The position numbers and the translations under genes were made by a program. From NCBI RefSeq assembly GCF_022024115.1, contig NZ_CP091792.1, positions 1,612,001 through 1,676,000 of the forward strand: 64,000 nucleotides of DNA, written 5' to 3'. The notes beneath the pieces were generated by a model that saw only the letters and a program-made list of their open reading frames with translations, was not told where the DNA came from and did not search any database. Numbering within the stretch: position 1 is the first letter of the stretch; the number at the start of each line of letters is the position of its first letter. Of the stretch, positions 9,674-17,643 are shown piece by piece. The DNA comes from Prevotella communis (GTDB lineage: Bacteria > Bacteroidota > Bacteroidia > Bacteroidales > Bacteroidaceae).

Positions 9674-10420
9674 ATGGCACATTTTCATATATCAGCATCA
9701 AGCAGAGTAGGATGTGTGAGGACAAACAATGAGGACATGATCCTCATCGGTTCAGAACTGTTGCGTAATGATGTCTATAAAACCAGTTTCACGACTAAAG
9801 CAGATAACCGTCTGCTCGTGGCTATTGCCGACGGCATGGGCGGACATAACTGTGGCGAGGTGGCCAGCGAGGACTCCCTGACCAATCTGCGCTTTTTCTT
9901 TGACGACCTGCCTTTGAACATGACCGAGGGCAACCTGCGTCAGGCTATGGACAACTGGCTGAAGAGCATGTGTCTGGCTGTAGAGGCCAAGGGTAAGGAA
10001 GACCCCATCTACCGTGGCATGGGCACCACGCTCGTAGCTTTTCTGTATTACGGCGGACAGTATTACTGGGTCAACTGTGGCGACAGCCGTCTGTACCGCT
10101 TGCATCAGGGCGAACTCACACAGCTCACCACCGACCACTCGCTCAGTAATGTGCTGGGCCTGAAGACCCACTCCAGTCAGATTGTCAACTGCATCGGCGG
10201 TGGCAGCACGGAGAGCTATATCGATATGGCGAATATCACCGGTGAGGTGGAGTCGGGCGACACGTTCATGCTGTGCAGCGACGGACTGACCGACATGGTG
10301 GCCGACGAGGACGTGCAGGCGCTGCTGGAGAAGAAGGCCGATGCCGACATGCTGTGCGAGGCTGCCGACAAGGCCGGTGGATATGATAATGTATCAGTGA
10401 TTACGATTAGAGTAGATTAG
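9674..10420 (+). CDS. PP2C-family protein phosphatase
   Basis: A 248-residue soluble Ser/Thr phosphatase. The metal-binding and catalytic motifs are complete: RTNNED near the start, ADGMGGH, GMGTT, NCGDSRLYR, TDHS, CSDGLTDM and YDNVSVI near the end. PP2C enzymes use two Mn2+ or Mg2+ ions to hydrolyse phosphoserine and phosphothreonine. As the last gene of the kinase-AAA+-FHA operon it is the natural eraser of the kinase signal. There is no membrane segment or sensor domain. Confidence 0.92.
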   Translation: MAHFHISASSRVGCVRTNNEDMILIGSELLRNDVYKTSFTTKADNRLLVAIADGMGGHNCGEVASEDSLTNLRFFFDDLPLNMTEGNLRQAMDNWLKSMCLAVEAKGKEDPIYRGMGTTLVAFLYYGGQYYWVNCGDSRLYRLHQGELTQLTTDHSLSNVLGLKTHSSQIVNCIGGGSTESYIDMANITGEVESGDTFMLCSDGLTDMVADEDVQALLEKKADADMLCEAADKAGGYDNVSVITIRVD

Positions 10421-10454
10421 TAAGATTAAGTATTTGAACAGATAAGAGTTTTAT

Positions 10455-11372
10455 ATGCCGTTAAGATTACCTGACAGGTTACCTGCCATAGATATTCTGA
10501 AGCGTGAGAATATCTTCGTGATGGATAACTCAAGGGCACACTCACAGGACATCCGACCTCTGCGGATTGTGATCCTGAACCTGATGCCCCTGAAAATTAC
10601 AACAGAGACCGACCTTATCCGACTGCTATCGAACACCCCGTTGCAGTTGGATATCAATTTTATGAAGCTTAAGAGTCATACGCCGAAGAATACGCCCATA
10701 GAACACATGATGATGTTCTATCGCGACTTTGAGTCGATGCGCCATGAGAAGTTCGACGGTATGATTATCACAGGTGCGCCTGTGGAGACAATGGATTACG
10801 AGCAGGTGACCTATTGGGATGAGATAGTGGATATCTTCAACTGGGCTCGTACGCACGTCACCAGTACGCTCTATATCTGCTGGGCTGCGCAGGCTGGACT
10901 CTATCATTACTATGGGGTACCCAAGTATCCGCTGGAGAAGAAGATGTTTGGTATCTTCGAGCAGCATCCTCTCCAACCTCAGATGCCTATCTTCCGTGGG
11001 TTCGATGATACGTTTATGATGCCTCATAGTAGGCATACGGAGATTCACAAGGAGGATATCCTGGCACATCCGGAACTGGAACTGATTGCTGAGAGTGAGG
11101 ATAGTGGCGTCAGCATCGTGATGGCGCGTGGCGGACGAGAGTTCTTTATCACGGGCCACCTGGAGTATTCGCCCAATACGCTGGATAATGAGTATAAGCG
11201 CGACTTTGGTGTGCGTTCTGATGTGGAGTTGCCTCGCAACTATTATCGCAACGACGACCCGTCGCAGCCTCCTTTGGTTACCTGGCGCGCGCACGCAAAC
11301 CTTTTCTATAGTAACTGGATCAACTACTACGTCTATCAGGAGACGCCGTTTGATATCAACAAGATTGAATGA
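10455..11372 (+). CDS. metA: Homoserine O-acyltransferase MetA, probably acetyl-CoA specific
   Basis: A 305-residue protein, the usual length for MetA, which activates homoserine in methionine synthesis. The nucleophile is Cys142 in YICWAAQAG, and the catalytic His and Glu lie in the following HSRHTE-type and C-terminal segments. Residue 111 is Glu (TGAPVE). In this family Glu at 111 goes with acetyl-CoA use and Gly (as in E. coli) with succinyl-CoA, so the product is probably O-acetylhomoserine. It starts 34 bp after the phosphatase gene. Its stop overlaps the next start by 4 bp (ATGA). Confidence 0.93.
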   Translation: MPLRLPDRLPAIDILKRENIFVMDNSRAHSQDIRPLRIVILNLMPLKITTETDLIRLLSNTPLQLDINFMKLKSHTPKNTPIEHMMMFYRDFESMRHEKFDGMIITGAPVETMDYEQVTYWDEIVDIFNWARTHVTSTLYICWAAQAGLYHYYGVPKYPLEKKMFGIFEQHPLQPQMPIFRGFDDTFMMPHSRHTEIHKEDILAHPELELIAESEDSGVSIVMARGGREFFITGHLEYSPNTLDNEYKRDFGVRSDVELPRNYYRNDDPSQPPLVTWRAHANLFYSNWINYYVYQETPFDINKIE

Positions 11373-13180
11373 GACAACTGGAACTGCTGGCTCCTGCCAA
11401 GAATCTGGAGTGTGGCATTGCTGCCATCGACCATGGGGCTGATGCCGTGTATATCGGGGCTGCGCGCTTTGGTGCGCGTGCTGCCGTGGGCAATAGTGTG
11501 GACGATATCCGCACGCTCTGCCAGTATGCCCATCAGTATGGCGCCCGTGTCTATGTCACGGTCAATACCATTGTCTATGACGACGAACTGGCCGACACGC
11601 GGGCGTTGCTGCAGCAGTTGGCCGAGGCACGGGTCGATGCTATCCTGGTGCAGGATATGGGTGTGCGTCAGATGGCGCAGGAACTGGGTCTTACCGTTCA
11701 TGCCTCTACGCAGACTGATAACCGCACGGCCGGGAAGGTCAGTTGGCTCCGCTCCCTGGGCTTTGCCCGTGTGGTACTGGCGCGCGAGTTGTCGGCACAG
11801 GAGATAGCCGACATCCATCGCCAGGTGCCCGATACCGAACTGGAAGTCTTTGTACACGGTGCGCTCTGCGTCAGCTATAGCGGACTCTGCTATGCGTCGC
11901 AGTATTGCTTTGGCCGCAGCGCCAACCGTGGTGCCTGTGCCCAGTTCTGCCGCATGAAGTTCGACCTGCTCGATGCTGATGGCGAGGTGCTCGATGCGCA
12001 GCGCTATTTCCTCTCGTTGAAGGATATGAACCAGAGCGAACATCTGGGCGAACTTATCGAGGCGGGTGCTGTGTCGTTTAAGATTGAAGGCCGACTCAAG
12101 GATGTGACGTATGTGAAGAATGTGACGGCGGCCTATAGCCAGTTGCTCAACGCCTATATCAAGCAGCATCCCGGCCAGTACGAGCGTGCCTCGAAGGGCA
12201 GTTGCACCTATACGTTCAGGCCTGATTTGCGCAAGACCTTCAATCGTGGCTATACCACGTATTTCCTGCATGGCCGACAGCCTGATATTGCCTCTTTCGA
12301 CACGCCCAAGGCTATGGGCGAGTTTGTGGGCACGGTCAAGGAGTTGCGTGGCAATTCGTTTAATGTGGCTGGTGTGGCGTCCTTCAGCAATGGGGATGGT
12401 CTCTGCTTCGTCAACGACCGCCGCGAGCTCGAGGGTTTTCGTGTGAATAGGGTAGAGGGCAACCGTCTTTTCCCCTTGAAGATGCCGGCCAACCTGCGTC
12501 CCGGACTCCGTCTTTATCGTAATAACGACCAGGAGATGGAACGCCTGTTGGGTAAGAAAAGTGCCGAACGAAAGATGACGGTCACCATGGCTTTGCGTGC
12601 CACGGCCGATGGTTTCTCCCTGCAGATGGGCGATGCTGTAGCCTCTATCGTGGCCGAACATCAGGAGGCTCAGAAGGACCCGCGCGAGAATATCATCCGT
12701 CAGCTCACCAAACTTGGCGGCACGCCGTTTGAGTGCTCAGAGGTGGATATCCCTGCCAACTTTAACTACTTCATCCCTAGCAGTTTATTGGCAGAACTCA
12801 GAAGGAAAACTGTAGAGGCGGCGCTGACTCTTTCCGTCAGCCCTCAGCCCTCTCACATCATCCATCAGACATCAGCCTTCAACCCTCAACCCTCTTACCA
12901 TCTGCCGTACCTCTACAACGCCTCCAATGCTCTGGCGCGTGCGTTCTACGAGCAGCAGGGTATCCAGGTGGCCGATGCCTTTGAGGTGCGCCAGCCCGCC
13001 GAGCGTCTCATCATGCAGTGCCGTCATTGTCTGCGCTTTGCCCTGGGACGCTGTGTGAAACATGGTGGCCGGAAGCCCGAGTGGAAGGAACCGCTGTCGC
13101 TGCGCTTAGGCGACGGACGCCAGTTCCGCCTGGAGTTCGATTGCCGTCATTGTCAGATGAATATTTACGCCGATGAATAG
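11369..13180 (+). CDS. rlhA: U32-family protein, RlhA-like 23S rRNA hydroxylation factor
   Basis: A 603-residue peptidase-U32-family protein. The N-terminal barrel begins ELLAPAKN and contains GADAVYIG. The family signature is the Cys-rich segment around residues 168-195 (HGALCVSYSGLCYAS, RGACAQFCR), whose cysteines probably hold an iron-sulfur cluster. A second Cys set (CRHCLRFALGRC, CRHCQMN) closes the protein. Its length matches E. coli RlhA (C2501 hydroxylation of 23S rRNA) better than the shorter tRNA enzyme TrhP. Residues of about 490-510 (SVSPQPSHIIHQTSAF and on) are encoded by a copy of a dispersed low-complexity repeat and look like an insertion. Overlaps metA and the next gene (8 bp). 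Confidence 0.82.
   Translation: MRQLELLAPAKNLECGIAAIDHGADAVYIGAARFGARAAVGNSVDDIRTLCQYAHQYGARVYVTVNTIVYDDELADTRALLQQLAEARVDAILVQDMGVRQMAQELGLTVHASTQTDNRTAGKVSWLRSLGFARVVLARELSAQEIADIHRQVPDTELEVFVHGALCVSYSGLCYASQYCFGRSANRGACAQFCRMKFDLLDADGEVLDAQRYFLSLKDMNQSEHLGELIEAGAVSFKIEGRLKDVTYVKNVTAAYSQLLNAYIKQHPGQYERASKGSCTYTFRPDLRKTFNRGYTTYFLHGRQPDIASFDTPKAMGEFVGTVKELRGNSFNVAGVASFSNGDGLCFVNDRRELEGFRVNRVEGNRLFPLKMPANLRPGLRLYRNNDQEMERLLGKKSAERKMTVTMALRATADGFSLQMGDAVASIVAEHQEAQKDPRENIIRQLTKLGGTPFECSEVDIPANFNYFIPSSLLAELRRKTVEAALTLSVSPQPSHIIHQTSAFNPQPSYHLPYLYNASNALARAFYEQQGIQVADAFEVRQPAERLIMQCRHCLRFALGRCVKHGGRKPEWKEPLSLRLGDGRQFRLEFDCRHCQMNIYADE
12834..12897 (+). repeat. Dispersed low-complexity repeat inside the rlhA coding region
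   Basis: Runs of CCCTCAGCCCTCT, ATCAGACATCAGCCTTCAA and CCCTCAACCCTC follow each other in frame. On the other strand these read GAGGGCTGA and GAAGGCTGATGTCTGAT, the same words as in the noncoding repeats at 39190-39262, 40164-40215 and 40953-41008. The reading frame is kept through the insert. Confidence 0.6.
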
Positions 13181-14159
13181 ACTGTCGCTTTTCGTAATAG
13201 GAGTGCTCAGCCTGCTCTTCATAGGTTGCTATCATCAGACGCCCGAGACCTCGGACGCCTGGATAGTCACCGAGGAGCAGATGGACTCTATCTCTTTCTA
13301 TACCACCCATCACTACACCCACAACTATAACTTCCTGGTTACTGCCGACACGCTCTGGCTCGTGGTGCAGCAGCCTACGGAGGTGCTCAGCGACATGCTG
13401 GTAGACAGTGTTGCCGTGGTGCGCGACGACCGTCTGGTGGTGGCCGATATCATGACCCTCTCGTCAGATACTATCGACTCCGTATGGGTGCAGGTGGCGC
13501 GTGATCAGATGACCATGGGCTGGATCCACGAGCAGCAGATGTTGCCCGGTGTGGCCCCTGACAACCCCATCTCGCAGTTTATCACCTTCTTCTCCGATAC
13601 CCACCTGCTCATCATGCTGGCCTTCCTTGTGGTGGTGCTTGCCGCCTATACCCTCCGCATGGCCTATCGTCATAATGCCCGCATTGTGCATTTCAACGAT
13701 ATCCCCTCCGTCTATCCCATGCTGCTGGCCATTCTTGTGTCGGCCTCAGCCGTGTTCTATAGCACCATCCAGTTGGCCGACCCCGACTCCTGGCGACATT
13801 ACTACTATCATCCCACGCTCAATCCCTTTGCCGTGCCCCTGCATCTCAGCCTGTTCCTGATATCCGTATGGGCCATGCTGCTTATCGCCATTGCCGCGCT
13901 CGATGATATCCGCCGCCAACTGTCGTTCACCGAGGCCATCCTCTATTGCCTGGGCCTGATGGGCGTCCTGGCCATCGACTATGTCGTCTTTAGCATCTCC
14001 ACCCTTTACTACATCGGTTACCCCCTGCTGATCGCCTACGTCGCCTTCGCCATCTACCAGTATGTGCATCATGGCCGTGCTGTCTATATCTGCGGCCAGT
14101 GCGGTGCCACCCTTCACCAGAAAGGCAAGTGTCCCCATTGCGGCACCGTGAATGTATAG
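13173..14159 (+). CDS. Membrane lipoprotein with C-terminal zinc ribbon
   Basis: A 328-residue protein. The N-terminus is a lipoprotein signal (MNRLSLFVIGVLSLLFIGC, with Cys19 as the lipidated residue). An extracytoplasmic part of about 130 residues rich in Asp and Val follows, then about five membrane segments (residues 140-300) and a short C-terminal zinc ribbon (CGQCGATLHQKGKCPHCG) that should face the cytoplasm. No characterised family is recognised. The start overlaps the end of the U32 gene by 8 bp. The zinc ribbon recalls those of the signalling operon 3 kb upstream, but nothing else links them. Confidence 0.7.
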   Translation: MNRLSLFVIGVLSLLFIGCYHQTPETSDAWIVTEEQMDSISFYTTHHYTHNYNFLVTADTLWLVVQQPTEVLSDMLVDSVAVVRDDRLVVADIMTLSSDTIDSVWVQVARDQMTMGWIHEQQMLPGVAPDNPISQFITFFSDTHLLIMLAFLVVVLAAYTLRMAYRHNARIVHFNDIPSVYPMLLAILVSASAVFYSTIQLADPDSWRHYYYHPTLNPFAVPLHLSLFLISVWAMLLIAIAALDDIRRQLSFTEAILYCLGLMGVLAIDYVVFSISTLYYIGYPLLIAYVAFAIYQYVHHGRAVYICGQCGATLHQKGKCPHCGTVNV

Positions 14160-14176
14160 AGCGGATATAATCCACA

Positions 14177-14217
14177 GGTAAGCAACGGAACAAATCTTTA
14201 TTGTCCCGTTGCTTACC
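14177..14217. repeat. Inverted repeat / hairpin before the HUH transposase gene
   Basis: Arms 14177-14193 and 14201-14217 pair over 17 bp with one mismatch, around a 7-base loop (ATCTTTA). A T-rich run follows after 3 bases. It could terminate the upstream operon, or be the REP-like palindrome recognised by the adjacent RAYT-type protein. The TTG at 14209, which would extend the next gene, lies inside it and is unlikely to be a start. Confidence 0.7.
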
Positions 14218-14235
14218 AGCAATTTTTATTTGCCA

Positions 14236-15258
14236 ATGACAAACGAGAGCGTAAACACAACAATAATCGAGAAACATACGTGGCTGGAGCCAGGAGCTTG
14301 GCGCAAACCATGCATCGTACATGTAACGATGGTGGCAAATGCGCGGCAGGCGTTGTTTGGCAAACTGGCGCACAATGGTTCGGAGGCTGTCATAGAAAAG
14401 ACCCCGATAGGCTGGGCACTCATCAATAAGCAGCAGAAAATGCTGATGATGTGTCCTGAGATAAAAATTCTTGCTGACAAAGTGATGCCCGACCATCATC
14501 ACATGGTGCTTCAGGTGCAGCGGACCATGTCGCGTAGCATCAAACAGGTGGTGCGCGGCTATATGCAGGGATGCAAGGAGGAAGCACGCAAACTGGGATA
14601 TACTGAGAACCTGTATGACGCGCCGCCCTTCTATCGTGTGCTGACCCACAAAGGGCAACTGCATGCTATGATAGAATATGTGAAAGCCAACGCAGAACGT
14701 GCCTGGCAGCGCCGGCAGAACCCCGATCTCTTCAGGTTACATCGCAAAACGGCAGTTTGTGGATTGCAATTCACGTCTATGGGTAACCATTTCCTGTTGG
14801 ACTGGCCTGACAGACAATTGGTGGAAATGAGCCGTGAAGCCGGTGCTGAGCAAATAGATGAACGGCTGCAGAGGGTGCTTGCGGCAGCACATAATGGGGC
14901 GGTTACCTATACGGCGGCGATTAGCAAGGGCGAGCAGAAAATAGCAAGAGCAGTTCGCGAAAGCGGATTCCCGTTGGTGGTGCTGCTTAACGATGGTTTC
15001 CCGGCAGAGGGCTCACCGCATGAACGTTTTTTCAAACCTGGCGGAGTCTATTTCGAGACTTGTTCGAATGGTAAGTTATTGCTGATGGAGCCAGAAGAGA
15101 GTGCTTTTGTAAATCAGGTGGTGATGAAAGCAACAGAGGAGACTCTGCGACGGAAGGCAGAAGCTAAGCACTATAGCTACAGGGAAATCCCTGTAACATC
15201 TCAACGCTACCGATTTGTGGCTTTGAATGAAATTGGCCGATTACTGGTTGAAAGGTGA
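14236..15258 (+). CDS. HUH (RAYT/IS200-like) transposase-family protein with Rossmann-like C-terminus
   Basis: A 340-residue protein from the ATG at 14236; an in-frame TTG at 14209 falls inside the hairpin and is less likely. The first half matches Y1/REP-associated tyrosine transposases. VMPDHHHMVLQ carries the HUH metal-binding histidines, and IEYVKANAERAW carries the probable catalytic Tyr in the place of the family YIxxNPxRA motif. The second half (ISKGEQKIARAVRESGFP, LLNDGFP, GKLLLMEPEES) resembles the nucleotide-binding Rossmann fold of DprA-like proteins; this is a weaker call. Such proteins nick single-stranded DNA at palindromes. It is a single copy, so it may be a domesticated enzyme. 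Confidence 0.72.
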   Translation: MTNESVNTTIIEKHTWLEPGAWRKPCIVHVTMVANARQALFGKLAHNGSEAVIEKTPIGWALINKQQKMLMMCPEIKILADKVMPDHHHMVLQVQRTMSRSIKQVVRGYMQGCKEEARKLGYTENLYDAPPFYRVLTHKGQLHAMIEYVKANAERAWQRRQNPDLFRLHRKTAVCGLQFTSMGNHFLLDWPDRQLVEMSREAGAEQIDERLQRVLAAAHNGAVTYTAAISKGEQKIARAVRESGFPLVVLLNDGFPAEGSPHERFFKPGGVYFETCSNGKLLLMEPEESAFVNQVVMKATEETLRRKAEAKHYSYREIPVTSQRYRFVALNEIGRLLVER

Positions 15259-15378
15259 ATTTATTTCATAAAAAATGAAGTGAGCCCGGCATACCCCTGA
15301 AAATTTGAGTTAACTAAAATCATGATTTGAATTAACTCGATTGATGATTTGAGTTAACTCAAACGATTAAATTAGTTA

Positions 15379-15405
15379 ACGGGCCATTTTTAGGTCCGTT
15401 TTTTT
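15379..15405 (+). terminator. Terminator-like hairpin after the HUH gene
   Basis: AACGGGCC and GGTCCGTT pair over 8 bp (one G-U) around ATTTTTA, followed directly by a T run. Confidence 0.6.
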
Positions 15406-15785
15406 GTTCACTTTTTTGTCTTTGGAATCAATACCAGCCTCTCACTTCACTTCGTCGTATTTCTGTCCGGGAAACGACGTGTTGTTCATCGAGAAACGAC
15501 GTTTCTCTTTCTAACCCCAAAATTTCGAGTCATAATTTCATGTTTAATGTTTAATGTTTAATATTTAATGTTTCATGTATTCATACCCCCAAAAACGCCA
15601 CTCGAGTGAATTCATCGATTTACCTAGCTCAAGTCATGAAATCACTCGAGTCAATCGATGATTTCAGCTATATAGGGGTGACTTTTCTGCTTTTTCCTTG
15701 GGAAAGTAGAATACGATTAACGGTCATCACTCGATATTACAAGATATGACATAAATCGTTTATTTCCAAGCAATTCCACACTCGC

Positions 15786-15820
15786 AATATCATCAGCGTT
15801 AATCGTTGATGATATTTTTT
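15786..15820 (+). repeat. Hairpin followed by T run
   Basis: AATATCATCA (15786-15795) pairs with TGATGATATT (15807-15816), and the T run continues to 15820. CGTTAATCG in the loop is the reverse complement of CGATTAACG at about 15712, so a larger inverted arrangement spans 15710-15816. Confidence 0.55.
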
Positions 15821-15866
15821 TCGCTCATTTTTGTACGTTATTTGTACGTTTGGGAAAATCCCAACG

Positions 15867-15990
15867 TTGGCACATGCTCACTCAATGTCTCCGACTGGCA
15901 CGCATTGGACACCATTGGATTGCTAACCGATGTCTCACCTTGGCACACGTTGGACACATTTGGACACATTTAGACAGACTTGGACAGAAA
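15867..15990 (+). repeat. 10-bp-phased iteron array upstream of seven-HTH gene
   Basis: TTGG-type units (consensus TTGGACACAT or TTGGCACACG) begin at 15867, 15895, 15905, 15915, 15940, 15950, 15960, 15970 and 15980. Within the two clusters the spacing is exactly 10 bp. The two clusters are themselves a repeat about 45 bp apart, each led by ATGTCTC. The period of about one helical turn puts all units on one face of the DNA, as expected for a protein array binding site. Confidence 0.8.
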
Positions 15991-16021
15991 ACAGGTGTAA
16001 TAACATACAAAAATAGGATAT

Positions 16022-17530
16022 ATGGAAATAGTTAAGAAATGCGAATGGTGTCACAAAACATTCATTGGTCAGATGGTCACTGCAAGGTTTTGCAGCAGTA
16101 AATGCTGTGATCAAGCATACAGGTACAAGAGGAAGGTGCAGTCAGGCAAGTACACTCCTGCCGATAGCAATATCGATTTGAGTACCTTATCACGAAGAGT
16201 TGATGAGCGGAAGCACTTCAATGACACGCTGAAGGATAAACAGTTTCTTTCTCCCTCAGAGGCAGCAAAGCTTCTGGGTGTTTGCCGAAGTACAATCTAC
16301 AACTATCTTGCGCTACAAGAATTAAGGGCAAAGCAGTTTCGAGGAAAGACTATTATCAGAAGGAGTGACATTGAAAAACTCTTCGATGAAGCCCCATCTT
16401 ATAAGAAGCGAGGCAACATCCAAAAGGGAAAGAAAAATCAAAATGACTATTATTCCCTTAAGGAAATGATGGAGAAATTCAAAATCAGCAAACGGACGGT
16501 ATTCCGTAGATGTGAACAGTTCGGTATTCCTCAAATCATTGAAGGAAGAAGAACTTTCTGGAAGAAGACTGACGTTGACGTGCATTTCGCAGAGTTGCTT
16601 GTGCAATATGACTTGAAAGACTGGTATAATGCACAGCAAATAGAGGACATATACGGCATGAAATGTGCTGCACTCAAGAAGTATGCCCTTCGTCATAATG
16701 TGCCACGAATCCAGTTTCAGAACATCACCTATTACTCGAAAAGCCATATTGATAATCTCAAACGACTTGCCAAGATTTCTGATGGCAACTATTACACCAT
16801 TCAGGATATTGTCAAAAGCAGCAGTTTCTCAACATCCCAAGTACGCTACTATGTCAAGAACGAAAAGCTAAGTGTGAAAAGAGTCAACGGACTACTGCTT
16901 ATATTGAAGGCTGACTGGGATGCTTTCGTGAAAAGATACCAGGCAAGCCATCTCTCTGAAGCACCCAAGCAACAAGAACCCAATCCTTTCTACACCATTG
17001 ATGAAATTATTGAGAAGTACAAGGTCAAGGAAACGACCATCTATCGCATTGCCAAAGCGCAGAACATAGATGTCTTTACTATCGGGGATAAGAAATGCTT
17101 CCCCAAGACTGGCATCGACAACTATTTCATCAAGGACAATCCCACCCCAGAACTGACAGAATGGTACTCCAGCGAAGAAATCCAATTGAAATACAACATG
17201 ACTTACAAGCAAGTCACGACTTTCGTCTGCAAGCATCATATCCCTCGAAAGTATGTCGGCACAAAGCCCTACTACTCCAAACTGCATGTTGATAAGGAGA
17301 AGAACATTCTTCAACCAGAAGACGATTTCAAGACCGTTGAGGAACTAATGTCTATGTATCAGATGACTGTCCATCAGGTAAGAGAGGTTATCCGCTTCTA
17401 TCATGTGCCAAAGAAGAGGTGTGGCAAGTTCATCAAACTCAGTTTACATGATTTCAACCGTATCATCGAGGAGCGAAGGCAAGGTATTGTACCGGCTAAA
17501 TGTGATGAGTTGCCAACAGATCCATCCTAA
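16022..17530 (+). CDS. DNA-binding protein with seven tandem HTH modules
   Basis: A 502-residue protein. It opens with a zinc knuckle (CEWC...ARFCSSKCC, residues 7-29). Seven excisionase/MerR-like winged HTH modules follow at about residues 75-121, 143-189, 201-245, 257-303, 323-369, 381-424 and 436-482. Each begins with an aromatic plus a helix (FLSPSEAAKLLGV, YYSLKEMMEKFKI, WYNAQQIEDIYGM, YYTIQDIVKSSSF, FYTIDEIIEKYKV, WYSSEEIQLKYNM, FKTVEELMSMYQM). Each ends in a basic hairpin and a (S/T)-x-x-(D/H)-(I/V)-x-x-(F/L) helix. Proteins of this type precede the integrase in Bacteroidetes mobilizable elements. The iteron array directly upstream is the obvious candidate site. Likely roles are regulation of element genes or organising recombination; neither is proven. 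Confidence 0.8.
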   Translation: MEIVKKCEWCHKTFIGQMVTARFCSSKCCDQAYRYKRKVQSGKYTPADSNIDLSTLSRRVDERKHFNDTLKDKQFLSPSEAAKLLGVCRSTIYNYLALQELRAKQFRGKTIIRRSDIEKLFDEAPSYKKRGNIQKGKKNQNDYYSLKEMMEKFKISKRTVFRRCEQFGIPQIIEGRRTFWKKTDVDVHFAELLVQYDLKDWYNAQQIEDIYGMKCAALKKYALRHNVPRIQFQNITYYSKSHIDNLKRLAKISDGNYYTIQDIVKSSSFSTSQVRYYVKNEKLSVKRVNGLLLILKADWDAFVKRYQASHLSEAPKQQEPNPFYTIDEIIEKYKVKETTIYRIAKAQNIDVFTIGDKKCFPKTGIDNYFIKDNPTPELTEWYSSEEIQLKYNMTYKQVTTFVCKHHIPRKYVGTKPYYSKLHVDKEKNILQPEDDFKTVEELMSMYQMTVHQVREVIRFYHVPKKRCGKFIKLSLHDFNRIIEERRQGIVPAKCDELPTDPS

Positions 17531-17533
17531 AAT

Positions 17534-17594
17534 CCAGTTTATTGTAAGTTTATGGCGGTATAAGGATATACTGACGATACACTCCCTAATTTTG
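17534..17594 (+). promoter_or_regulatory. Integrase promoter with element-specific upstream box
   Basis: TAATTTTG (17587-17594) fits the -7 consensus. Upstream, 17534-17571 is nearly the same as 19841-19877: CCAGTTTATT, then GTTTATGGCGG and TATAAGGATATAC. In both places the box ends 15 bases before the -7 element, so it replaces or overlaps the usual -33 region. Confidence 0.65.
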
Positions 17595-17643
17595 CAGCCA
17601 GATTTTCAAAATAGAAGTATAACGCATTAAAAAATAAAGCATT

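Larger units (their letters stand above)
15259..15860. other. Repeat-rich noncoding region left of the mobilizable element
   Basis: No credible gene. It holds three spaced copies of a (G/A)(A)GTTAACT(C) palindrome (15304-15360, about 23 bp apart) and a terminator-like hairpin (15379-15405). Two GAAACGACGT words follow (15470-15500), then a TGTTTAA tandem run (15540-15575) and paired ACTCGAGT/ATCGAT inverted repeats (15600-15667). A 10-bp-arm hairpin lies at 15786-15816, followed by a T run. Two TTTGTACGTT words occur at 15830-15850. The left end of the integrated element is probably in here, but no target-site pair was found. Confidence 0.55.

Noticed and set aside
1600..10420. Type VI or type VII secretion locus
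   Set aside because: Kinase, FHA, PP2C and EccA-like AAA+ are reminiscent, but no sheath, Hcp, VgrG, EccC or WXG100 gene is present.
15850..16035. Small open frame over the iteron array
   Set aside because: Its codons simply read through the TTGGACACAT repeats, and it overlaps the start of the seven-HTH gene. There is no start signal.
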